Positions 53,135-60,865 of a stretch of 64,000 nucleotides of DNA are shown piece by piece. Each line of letters begins with the position of its first letter. The first letter of the stretch is position 1. The DNA is taken from assembly GCA_964411985.1 (NCBI GenBank), contig CAYPNF010000025.1:1-64000 (forward strand), read 5' to 3'. The position numbers and the translations under genes are program-made. The notes below the pieces were generated by a model. That model was not told where the DNA came from. It saw only the letters and a program-made list of their open reading frames with translations, and did no database searches. Origin of the DNA: CAYPNF01 sp964411985 (lineage in GTDB: Bacteria; Verrucomicrobiota; Verrucomicrobiia; Limisphaerales; J093).

Positions 53135-54295
53135 ATGAACTCGCCCCTTTCGCGGTTTGAAATCACTGCACCACACCGCATCGTCTTCGGGCGTGGCGCC
53201 GCCTCGGAACTGGGCAGCCTTACCCGGAGTTATGGTCCATGCGCCTTAGTGGTCACCGGGCAATCGGAACGCAATGATGCCTGGGTGTCGGAGCAACTCG
53301 TAGCGCACCGATTCTCGGTTTCTTTCTGTCGCATCCCGGGAGAGCCTTCCTTGGATCAGGTAGCCACCGCGGCGGCCAATGCTCGGGAAAAGGGGATCAC
53401 CGTGGTGTTGGGGGTGGGAGGAGGCAGCGCGCTGGATGCCGCCAAAGCGATCGCCGCGCTAGCCACCAATCCTGGAGATCCACTGGTCCATCTGGAAGTG
53501 GTTGGAAAGGGAGAACCTCTCATCCACCCTCCCCTGCCCTTTCTGGCGGTACCCACTACGGCAGGCACCGGCGCGGAAGCCACCAAGAACGCCGTGCTCT
53601 TCGTCCCCTCGCACCAGGTCAAGGTCAGCCTGCGCAGCCCCCTCATGCTGGCCCAGGTCGCTTTGGTGGACCCGGCCCTCACCGATCAGCTGCCCCCGGA
53701 ACTAAGCGCCTACACCGGCCTAGACGCGCTGACCCAGCTGATCGAACCTTACGTCTGCAATCGGGCCAATCCCTGGACCGATTCCCTTTGTGTGGAAGGG
53801 CTAAGGCGTATCTCACGCAGCTTACGGCGAGCCTGCCTGGAGAGCCATCCCGATGCGCGCGACGATATGGCGCTGGCCAGCCTGTTTGGCGGCCTCGCCC
53901 TGGCGAATGCGGGGTTGGGTGCAGTGCACGGTTTTGCGGGGCCGGCAGGAGGGATGTTCAACGCCCCGCACGGGGCCGTCTGCGCTGCCCTGCTACCTCA
54001 CGTCATGCGAGCGAATGTCCACGCACTTCGCGAATCCGCCGCCGATTCACCGGTGCTGCAGCGCTACGGCGAAGTGGCGCGTCTACTGACCGGCCGCGCT
54101 CAGGCGGTACCAGAAGAGGGCATCGCTTGGGTAGAAGAGCTGGGCCTGCCGATCCCAAGGTTGGGACATTGGGGCATCCGGCCAAACGACATTCCGGAGT
54201 TGGTGCAAAAAGCGGCCATAGCCAGCAGTATGAAAGCCAATCCAGTGGTGTTGAGTTCAGCGCAGTTGACCGCCATTGTCGAAGCGGCGGTGTAA
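53135..54295 (+). CDS. Iron-containing alcohol dehydrogenase
   Basis: The 386-residue protein belongs to the Fe-ADH/maleylacetate reductase group. It has VVLGVGGGSALDAAKAIAAL for NAD(P), AVPTTAGTGAEATKNAVL, and the metal region YTGLDALTQLIEPYVCN followed by GLGAVHGFAGPAGGMFNAPH. In FucO-type enzymes the metal ligands are Asp and three His. Here the first His position is Gln (DALTQ), while the two later His are present, as in a subclass I recall with the DALTQ form. It is likely co-transcribed with the ABM gene. Confidence 0.9.
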   Translation: MNSPLSRFEITAPHRIVFGRGAASELGSLTRSYGPCALVVTGQSERNDAWVSEQLVAHRFSVSFCRIPGEPSLDQVATAAANAREKGITVVLGVGGGSALDAAKAIAALATNPGDPLVHLEVVGKGEPLIHPPLPFLAVPTTAGTGAEATKNAVLFVPSHQVKVSLRSPLMLAQVALVDPALTDQLPPELSAYTGLDALTQLIEPYVCNRANPWTDSLCVEGLRRISRSLRRACLESHPDARDDMALASLFGGLALANAGLGAVHGFAGPAGGMFNAPHGAVCAALLPHVMRANVHALRESAADSPVLQRYGEVARLLTGRAQAVPEEGIAWVEELGLPIPRLGHWGIRPNDIPELVQKAAIASSMKANPVVLSSAQLTAIVEAAV

Positions 54296-54380
54296 ATGCT
54301 CCGCTTTGTTAGGAGGCGGCTTGGTATAAGGAATGATCCACAGAGTCTCAGAGAGTTGCGTAAATCCCGTAGGAGATCAC

Positions 54381-55994
54381 TCAGTCCGTTGTTTGTATGC
54401 GAACCGCCGTCGTGTTGGACTGTAACGGGCCAGCCGTGCTGCGCCCATCGGCCACATATTTCTCCAGTAACCGGGTCAGACGCTGGACGACTTCCGGATG
54501 GGTGCTGGCGACGTTGTTCGTTTCCGTGAGATCGGCCGACAAATCGAAGAGTTGAGGTGAGGTAAGCCCCTTCGCCGCCGGGCTGCCTGGCTGCGGATCG
54601 CTCCATCCGCCTGAGTCGGCGCAGAGCGCCAGTTTCCACCTGCCCTGACGGATGGCGAAGGAGCCATTGATAGAATGGTGCACCAGCACCTCACGCCTCG
54701 GTCCAGTCGCGCGGCTTTGCAGCGCGGGCAGAAAGCTGACGCTGTCCTCAGCGGCGTTGGCTGGCGGCTTCACACCGAGAAGGTCAGCGCACGTTGCGAA
54801 CAGATCGTTCAGGCTAATGAGTTGGCTGCTGGTCGTACCGGGCTTCACGCGACCCGGCCACCGGACCAGGAAAGGCACGCGATGGCCTCCCTCAAAAATA
54901 TCCGCCTTGGCACCACGAAACGAGGCGCTCGGCTGATGTCCTTTGGCGAGCAATTCAGGGAACTTCGCTTCCGGCGAACAGCCGTTGTCGCTGGTCACAA
55001 TGACGAGCGTGTTCCGATCGAGGCCTTTTCGTTCCAAGGCTTCCAGCACTGCACCCACACTCGCATCGGTCTGCATCACAAAGTCCGCGTAGGGATTCAG
55101 GCCGCTCCTGCCCCTCCATTCAGGCGTCGGCGCGATCGGTGTGTGCGGCGCGTTCAGGGGAAGATAGAGAAAGAAGGGCTTCCTGCGTTCCCTGCGGGAG
55201 CGTTCCTCGATATAGGCAACGGCGCGCCTCGCCAACTCGGGCAACACATCCACTGCTTCAAAGTCCAGCACCGCCGGTCCCTTGCGGGTCAGACCAGCGG
55301 GACGACCGTCCATCAGCGGAAAGGCCTTGTCCACCGAGGGGACTCCCGTGACGCGGCCATTCTCGATGAACGAATAGGGAACCATGTCGAGTGACCCGGC
55401 GATGCCAAAGAAGTAATCGAAGCCAAACGCGTTTGGCCCTTGCGCGATAGGCTTGGTGAAATCGACACGCCAGCCGTCGGACCCCTTTTCAATGGCGTCA
55501 GTGAACGGCTCCGTGCCTGGGTGACGAGGCCAGTTGAAGCCGAGATGCCATTTGCCGATGCAAGCGGTATGGTAGCCGTGTTGTTGCAGAAATGCCGCCA
55601 CGGTCAACCGTCCCGGCTCGATCAAAGGAGGGCTCATCCCGCCCAGGACGCCGCGCTGGAGGCGTGAGCGCCAGTTGTAGCGTCCGGTGAGCAGACCGTA
55701 GCGCGTCGGCGTACAGACCGCGGAACTGGAATGGGCGTCGGTAAAGACCTTTCCTGATGCGGCCAATCGGTCCAGATGGGGTGTCGCAATCTTCCCCTGC
55801 GGATTCAGACAACGCACGTCGCCGTAGCCGAGGTCGTCGGCGAGAATCACGAGGATATTGGGTCGATCACCTGTCTTCGCTGTCAGGGGTGTGCAGACCA
55901 GGCTGAGGACAAGGGTTAGCAGCAGAGGGTTCACGGAGGGTTTTCTGGGAGAGCGACGGTTCGGCTCTACCCATTCGCGAAAAGGCACAGGCAT
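54381..55994 (-). CDS. Exported type I sulfatase (arylsulfatase family)
   Basis: The 537-residue protein has an N-terminal hydrophobic export segment (PLLLTLVLSLVCTPLTA, about 23-39). It has the sulfatase fold start NILVILADDLGYGDV (Asp53/Asp54 as calcium ligands) and SSAVCTPTRYGLLTGR with Cys94 in the C-x-P-x-R motif to be matured to formylglycine. GKWHLG (Lys, His) and VTSDNGCSPEAKF are further active-site parts. It removes sulfate from a glycan or other ester outside the cytoplasm; no maturase gene is in this window. An in-frame GTG just before PLLLTL is another possible start. Confidence 0.93.
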   Translation of the reverse strand: MPVPFREWVEPNRRSPRKPSVNPLLLTLVLSLVCTPLTAKTGDRPNILVILADDLGYGDVRCLNPQGKIATPHLDRLAASGKVFTDAHSSSAVCTPTRYGLLTGRYNWRSRLQRGVLGGMSPPLIEPGRLTVAAFLQQHGYHTACIGKWHLGFNWPRHPGTEPFTDAIEKGSDGWRVDFTKPIAQGPNAFGFDYFFGIAGSLDMVPYSFIENGRVTGVPSVDKAFPLMDGRPAGLTRKGPAVLDFEAVDVLPELARRAVAYIEERSRRERRKPFFLYLPLNAPHTPIAPTPEWRGRSGLNPYADFVMQTDASVGAVLEALERKGLDRNTLVIVTSDNGCSPEAKFPELLAKGHQPSASFRGAKADIFEGGHRVPFLVRWPGRVKPGTTSSQLISLNDLFATCADLLGVKPPANAAEDSVSFLPALQSRATGPRREVLVHHSINGSFAIRQGRWKLALCADSGGWSDPQPGSPAAKGLTSPQLFDLSADLTETNNVASTHPEVVQRLTRLLEKYVADGRSTAGPLQSNTTAVRIQTTD

Positions 55995-56327
55995 GACTGG
56001 ATGATAAACCTTTGTCGAACGTCCGCCAGTCAATCTCATCGAGGAGCTCATTGCTCGGAACCCTACTGGGTCCCTCGTTAACCATTGGTGGCAAGGTTCT
56101 TAAAAGTGTCGCACTCCTCGTTTCTTGATGTCGAATCGTTGTAAGGAGCCAGCCGATACGGGGTGGAGAAACGGGCGTTCTTCAACGAACGTGGCCTAAG
56201 CTGATCGGCGACCCTTTCCTTCGCCGCTTCGCCGTGCAGTGCAACCAAGGTGCACTGCACGGCGGCTTCCGTCCCTTCGAATCATGGTTGACAGTCCCGA
56301 CGCGCTCCGCATCATACCCCCCCGTTT
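55995..56327. other. Divergent intergenic region between sulfatase and fabD
   Basis: Apart from the long hairpin at 56231-56263 I see no gene. A 60-codon minus-strand frame (56078-56260) overlaps the hairpin and resembles no family. Confidence 0.4.
56231..56263. repeat. Perfect 13-bp-stem hairpin upstream of fabD
   Basis: The arms GCCGTGCAGTGCA (56231-56243) and TGCACTGCACGGC (56251-56263) are perfectly complementary around a seven-base loop ACCAAGG. It stands 65 bases before the fabD start. No T-tract follows on either strand. The format (GC-rich stem, short loop) resembles the hairpin cluster at 4891-4998. Confidence 0.75.
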
Positions 56328-57257
56328 ATGGCAAAGACCGCGTTGTTGTTCGCAGGGCAAGGCGCCCAAGTTGTCGGCATGGGTAGAGACCTTGCCGAAA
56401 AGTATCCTGCTGCCCGGGCGCTGTTTGACCGCGCCAACACGGCTTTGGGATACGATCTGGCATCGGTTTGTTTTCAAGGACCGGAAGCGGAACTGACCAA
56501 GACTGAGAATGCTCAACCGGGCATCTTCCTGGTAAGTTGGGTGGCCTTGGAGCTTTTGAAGGAGCAAGTCCCGTCGCTGACTTTCCAAGCCACAGCGGGG
56601 CTTTCCTTGGGGGAATTCACCGCTCTGACCGCGGCCGGGGTGATGAGCTTTGAGCACGGCTTGAGGGTGACGAGGCTCCGCGGACGGTTCATGCAGGAAG
56701 CCTGTGACCGAACGGAGGGGACCATGGCGGCGGTCATCGGGCTCGAAGCAGGCCCGCTGCGCGAAGTGTGCGCGGAGGCCGGGGTCGAACTGGCCAACCT
56801 GAACTGCCCTGGTCAGTTAGTGATCTCAGGCGAAACGGAATCCATCCTCAAGGCGTGCGACCTCGCCAAGGCTAGGGGAGCAAAGCGAGCTCTTCCTTTG
56901 CCAGTGGCCGGGGCCTACCATTCCCGGCTCATGGCCAGCGCCCAACCGCAGCTGCAGGCCGCCTTGGGAGAGATCCCACTCAACCTACCCAGCGTCCCGG
57001 TCATCTCCAACGTCACTGCGCAACCGCACGCCACCGCCGGGGAGATCCACCAGCGGTTAGTGGAACAGGTCACCTCCTCCGTCCGCTGGGAGGAATCGAT
57101 GCGGTACCTGCTGGCCCAAGGCTTTACGCGGTTCATCGAACTAGGGCCCGGAACAGCCCTCACCGGGTTCATGAAACGCATTGACAAGTCAGCGCAAGTC
57201 GTAAATGTTTCCGACGCAACTAGCTTGGATACGACGGTCAAAGCGCTCCTTGCTTGA
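56328..57257 (+). CDS. fabD: Malonyl-CoA:ACP transacylase
   Basis: The 309-residue enzyme loads malonyl onto ACP for fatty acid elongation. FAGQGAQVVGMGRDL is the start motif, GLSLGEFTAL contains the nucleophile Ser93, and PVAGAYHSRLM contains the partner His. The C-terminal ferredoxin-like subdomain (about 130-195) lies between them. It is the first gene of fabD-fabG-acpP-fabF. fabH and plsX, frequent neighbours elsewhere, are absent. Confidence 0.96.
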   Translation: MAKTALLFAGQGAQVVGMGRDLAEKYPAARALFDRANTALGYDLASVCFQGPEAELTKTENAQPGIFLVSWVALELLKEQVPSLTFQATAGLSLGEFTALTAAGVMSFEHGLRVTRLRGRFMQEACDRTEGTMAAVIGLEAGPLREVCAEAGVELANLNCPGQLVISGETESILKACDLAKARGAKRALPLPVAGAYHSRLMASAQPQLQAALGEIPLNLPSVPVISNVTAQPHATAGEIHQRLVEQVTSSVRWEESMRYLLAQGFTRFIELGPGTALTGFMKRIDKSAQVVNVSDATSLDTTVKALLA

Positions 57258-57317
57258 CCCGAGTCGCGCGCTGAACCAGCCTGATCAAAGTCACATCGTC
57301 CCAGAGTTATCCGATAA

Positions 57318-58061
57318 ATGAGCCAACTAGCAAATCAGATAGCCGTCGTCACCGGCGCAGGCCGGGGAATCGGACGTGCGATTGCGCTGCGCTTCGCCCA
57401 GGAAGGGGCGGACGTGGTCTGCGTGAGCCGCACCGCCGCTAATGCGGAAAAAGTTGCCGCTGAAGTAGGGGCGCTGGCACGAAAATCGTGGGCGCTAGCG
57501 GTGGACGTGGCAAACTCCATCGAGGTGACCGCCGCTGTGGCCAAGATCCTGGAGTTGACCGGGAAAGTGGACATCCTCGTCAATAACGCCGGCGTCACCC
57601 GGGACACCCTGCTGATGCGTATGTCGGATGAGGATTGGTCGACCGTGCTGGACACAAATTTGAAGGGTGCCTTCCTCGTAACCAAGGGTTTCGCGCGCTC
57701 CTTCATCAAACAGCGCTCGGGCCGGATTATCAACGTCGCGTCCGTAGTCGGCCTGATGGGCAATGCTGGCCAGTGCAATTACGCGGCCAGCAAGGCAGGA
57801 TTGGTGGGCTTCACTAAGTCGGCAGCCCGGGAGATGGCCTCCCGGGGAATCACCGTCAACGCTCTGGCTCCGGGTTTCATCGAGACGGATATGACGGCGG
57901 TGCTTACCCCCCAGATGAAAGAAGAACTGCTGAAGCGCATTCCTTTGAACACTTTGGGCCAGCCTGAAGACGTTGCCAACGCCGCCCTCTTCCTGGCCAG
58001 CCCGGCCGCCCGGTACATCACGGGCCAGGTGCTGGTAGTCGATGGCGGCATGGTCATGTAA
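57318..58061 (+). CDS. fabG: 3-oxoacyl-ACP reductase
   Basis: The 247-residue short-chain dehydrogenase reduces 3-oxoacyl-ACP with NADPH. VVTGAGRGIGRAIALRFA binds the cofactor, LVNNAGVTRDTLLMRM is conserved, and INVASVVGLMGNAGQCNYAA then SKAG gives the Ser-Tyr-Lys catalytic set. It ends with YITGQVLVVDGGMVM, typical FabG. It follows fabD by 60 bases. Confidence 0.96.
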   Translation: MSQLANQIAVVTGAGRGIGRAIALRFAQEGADVVCVSRTAANAEKVAAEVGALARKSWALAVDVANSIEVTAAVAKILELTGKVDILVNNAGVTRDTLLMRMSDEDWSTVLDTNLKGAFLVTKGFARSFIKQRSGRIINVASVVGLMGNAGQCNYAASKAGLVGFTKSAAREMASRGITVNALAPGFIETDMTAVLTPQMKEELLKRIPLNTLGQPEDVANAALFLASPAARYITGQVLVVDGGMVM

Positions 58062-58159
58062 TCAGCTGCACAAAAGGCCCTTGATTTTAAACCCCTAACC
58101 AAGACAACCTCTAGCTGCGTGGCCGCCGGGGCTCCCTACCAAAAAAAACGGATTCGGGC

Positions 58160-58188
58160 TTGACGCATCTGAGCACGTCGCATAGACA
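58160..58188 (+). promoter_or_regulatory. Possible internal promoter for acpP
   Basis: TTGACG (58160-58165) and TAGACA (58183-58188) are 17 bases apart and lie 26 bases before the acpP ATG. A separate acpP promoter would fit the high need for ACP. The -10 is a weak match. Confidence 0.45.
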
Positions 58189-58214
58189 CACACAAAACGA
58201 AACTGGAGAAACGC

Positions 58215-58463
58215 ATGGCTGCTGAAAAACCGATTGAGCAAAAGGTCAAAGACATCATCGTCGAACAGCTCGGGGTCAACGCCGACCAAGTGACGCCGGA
58301 GGCCAAGTTCATCGAGGACTTGGGCGCTGATTCCCTCGACACCGTCGAGTTGGTGATGGCTCTCGAGGAAGAATTTGGCCACGAGATCCCGGACGAAGAG
58401 GCGGAGAAACTGCAAAGCGTGGGTGACGTCATCAAGTACATTGAAGAAGTACAGCAGAAGTAA
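58215..58463 (+). CDS. acpP: Acyl carrier protein
   Basis: The 82-residue acidic four-helix protein carries acyl chains on a phosphopantetheine arm attached to Ser40 in DLGADSLDTVELVM. Sequence and length are normal for bacterial AcpP. GGAG seven bases before ATG gives a good ribosome-binding site. The gene has a possible own promoter in front and a hairpin-plus-T8 terminator behind it, so ACP may be made in excess of the downstream FabF. Confidence 0.97.
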   Translation: MAAEKPIEQKVKDIIVEQLGVNADQVTPEAKFIEDLGADSLDTVELVMALEEEFGHEIPDEEAEKLQSVGDVIKYIEEVQQK

Positions 58464-58480
58464 TCCCCCATCACTTTTCA

Positions 58481-58524
58481 GGGCAGCCACGGCTTAGGCC
58501 ACTTTCAGGCTGCCCCTTTTTTTT
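58481..58524 (+). terminator. Intrinsic terminator between acpP and fabF, ending at the fabF start codon
   Basis: GGGCAGCC (58481-58488) pairs perfectly with GGCTGCCC (58508-58515) and is followed by C and eight T (58517-58524). The ATG of fabF begins at the next base, 58525. The 19-base loop could form inner structure. It has the shape of a Rho-independent terminator or attenuator and occupies the place where a fabF ribosome-binding site should be. Confidence 0.75.
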
Positions 58525-59784
58525 ATGGCATCGAATTGGATTGATCGGAGAGTCGTCGTAACCGGGATCGGGGTCTCCACCTCGATCGGGCTGGACATCG
58601 ACACGTTTTGGAAGAACGTGATCGAGGCCAAATGCGGGATCGACCGAATCTCGCTTTTTGACCCATCCGGCCATGATTGTCAAATCGCCGCCGAGATCAG
58701 GCAATTTAACCCCGTGCCCGCTTTTCCTTCCCCCAAGGACGAACGCCGCACGGACCGTTTCACGAAGTTCGCCATCATGGCGGGCGCCGGAGCGATCAAG
58801 GACAGCGGGCTCGAGCTCGCCAAATGCAACCTGGATGAGTTTGGTGTCTTCATCGGGTCAGGCATCGGCGGGCTTTGGACCACCGAGGAACAGCATTCCA
58901 TCCTCCTGAATCGCGGACCTGGACGGCTCTCGCCGTTTATGATCCCGATGCTAATTCTGAACATGGCCTCGGGGCTCTTCTCCATGTATCATGGACTGAA
59001 AGGTCCCAACTTCGCGACTTGTTCCGCCTGTGCCACTGCAGGACACGCCATTGGCGAGGCATGGCGCACCATCAAGATGGGCGATGCCAAGGTCATGTTC
59101 GCAGGGGGTACTGAAGCCACCATCACCCCGCTCGGGATCGGCGGCTTCTGCGCGCTGAAGGCCATGAGCACGCGAAACAACGAGCCTCAGCGTTCCTCAC
59201 GGCCGTTTGACGTGGATCGCGACGGTTTCGTTATGGGTGAAGGCGCCGGGGTGATTGTTCTGGAAGAACTGGAACACGCCAAGGCCCGAGGGGCTCGGAT
59301 TTACGCCGAAGTGGTGGGTTACGGCAACACCGCCGATGCCTACCACATGACAGCCCCCTCCCCTGAGGGTGAAGGCGCTGCACGCTGCATGCGCATGGCT
59401 CTGCGGAATGCCGGCCTGAACCCGGAGGATGTCTCTTACATCAACGCTCACGGCACCTCCACGCCTCACGGCGATGTTTGCGAAACGGTGGCCATAAAGA
59501 CGGTCTTCGGGGATCACGCCCGCAAGCTTGTGATCAGTTCCACGAAAGGAGCCACCGGTCACATGTTGGCCGCAGCCGGAGCCGTGGAAATGGCAGCCTG
59601 CTGCAAGGCGATCCAGACGGACGTCGTGCCGCCGACAATCAACTTGGACAATCCGGATCCGAAGTGCGATTTGGATTACGCTCCCCATCAGGCACGGAGC
59701 ATGAAGGTGGATGTCATCCTGAATAACTCCTTCGGCTTTGGCGGACACAACGCTTGCGTGGCGGCCAGGAAGTTCGTTACTTAA
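58525..59784 (+). CDS. fabF: 3-oxoacyl-ACP synthase II
   Basis: The 419-residue condensing enzyme elongates acyl-ACP. RRVVVTGIGVSTSIG is the start, TCSACATAGHAIGEA holds the catalytic Cys169, INAHGTSTPHGD the first His and STKGATGHMLAAAG the Lys/His pair. NNSFGFGGHNA closes the fold. The ATG directly follows a T8 tract with no visible ribosome-binding site; no other in-frame start would keep the conserved first strand. Confidence 0.96.
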   Translation: MASNWIDRRVVVTGIGVSTSIGLDIDTFWKNVIEAKCGIDRISLFDPSGHDCQIAAEIRQFNPVPAFPSPKDERRTDRFTKFAIMAGAGAIKDSGLELAKCNLDEFGVFIGSGIGGLWTTEEQHSILLNRGPGRLSPFMIPMLILNMASGLFSMYHGLKGPNFATCSACATAGHAIGEAWRTIKMGDAKVMFAGGTEATITPLGIGGFCALKAMSTRNNEPQRSSRPFDVDRDGFVMGEGAGVIVLEELEHAKARGARIYAEVVGYGNTADAYHMTAPSPEGEGAARCMRMALRNAGLNPEDVSYINAHGTSTPHGDVCETVAIKTVFGDHARKLVISSTKGATGHMLAAAGAVEMAACCKAIQTDVVPPTINLDNPDPKCDLDYAPHQARSMKVDVILNNSFGFGGHNACVAARKFVT

Positions 59785-59839
59785 GAATGCAGTGGGCGGC
59801 AGCCCGGGGCATTCCGCCTGCCGCCTGCCTGAGTGGCGC

Positions 59840-60829
59840 ATGTCCAACGCCTATCATTTGCTTCTCGATTCGCTGATCCTCCATCTGGAGCAACTTCGTG
59901 AGCAAGGCGTGTCCCATGTGCCCGTCGATCCGGCCACCCTGGATGCCTTGGCTGCCCCTCAGACCAAAAGGCCTATGGCCGCAGTCAGAACTCCCCCCAA
60001 GGGTTCAGCCACCGTTGTCGCCCCCGCCACGCCAGTCGCCCGCAGCAGCCTGACTGAGCTAGCAGAGTCTCTGCGCGACACGCCTCGCCGCCCCTCAGTC
60101 TCATCGAATCGCCCGCCCACACCTGGGCTGTCCGTGAGCACGCCCGCCCCAGCCTCGGTTTCCACGATTCCCCACGCCGTTCCCTTCAAGACCATGACTC
60201 GCCAAGAAAAGGAAGTCGCCTTCGAGGAACTCCGCACCCGAGTGCTCGCCTGCCAGAAGTGTGAGCCCCTCGCCAAGGCCAGAACCAACGTGGTCTTTGG
60301 CGTCGGAGACGTTCACTCTCCCCTGCTGTTTGTGGGCGAAGCTCCTGGGGCCGACGAAGATCAGCAGGGAGAACCTTTCGTGGGGGCGGCAGGCCAACTC
60401 CTCACCAAGATCATTCAGGCCATGGGGCTCACGCGCTCCACCGTCTTCATCGCCAATATCCTCAAGTGCCGGCCCGACACCCCCGGGCAGACTTCGGGCA
60501 ACCGCAAGCCAACCCCCAGGGAAATGGCTACCTGCTTCCCCTATCTGCAGGAACAGATACGCATCATCCAGCCAAAGGTCATCGTCGCCCTGGGGGCGAC
60601 CGCGGCCGAAGGACTCTTTGGAAAGACCGAGGGGATCAGCCGTCTTCGAGGGCGATGGATGTCGTACATGAGTGTTCCGGTAATGCCGACGTATCACCCC
60701 GCCTATTTGCTGCGAAACCAGGCTTTGGCGGAGAAACGGAAGGTCTGGGAGGACATGCTGCAGGTGATGGAACGGCTGTCGATGACTATTTCCGAAAAAC
60801 AGCGTAACTTTTTCCTCAGAGCACCCTAG
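59840..60829 (+). CDS. Family 4 uracil-DNA glycosylase with long N-terminal extension
   Basis: The 329-residue protein has an N-terminal helix (about 3-20) and then about 90 residues rich in Pro, Ser, Thr and Ala (about 30-120). The iron-sulfur UDG domain follows (about 125-320). Cys ligands are seen in ACQKCEPL, NILKCRPD and MATCFPYL. FVGEAPGADEDQQGEPFVG is the uracil-site motif and PTYHPAYLL the late His motif. It removes uracil from DNA. ATG 59840 is 55 bases after fabF. Confidence 0.93.
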   Translation: MSNAYHLLLDSLILHLEQLREQGVSHVPVDPATLDALAAPQTKRPMAAVRTPPKGSATVVAPATPVARSSLTELAESLRDTPRRPSVSSNRPPTPGLSVSTPAPASVSTIPHAVPFKTMTRQEKEVAFEELRTRVLACQKCEPLAKARTNVVFGVGDVHSPLLFVGEAPGADEDQQGEPFVGAAGQLLTKIIQAMGLTRSTVFIANILKCRPDTPGQTSGNRKPTPREMATCFPYLQEQIRIIQPKVIVALGATAAEGLFGKTEGISRLRGRWMSYMSVPVMPTYHPAYLLRNQALAEKRKVWEDMLQVMERLSMTISEKQRNFFLRAP

Positions 60830-60865
60830 CGCGGTGTCTCTCCGCGCTGGGTCCCTCTTTCAGGG

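Noticed and set aside
56078..56260. 60-codon minus-strand frame upstream of fabD
   Set aside because: Overlaps the hairpin, has no family match and no ribosome-binding site.
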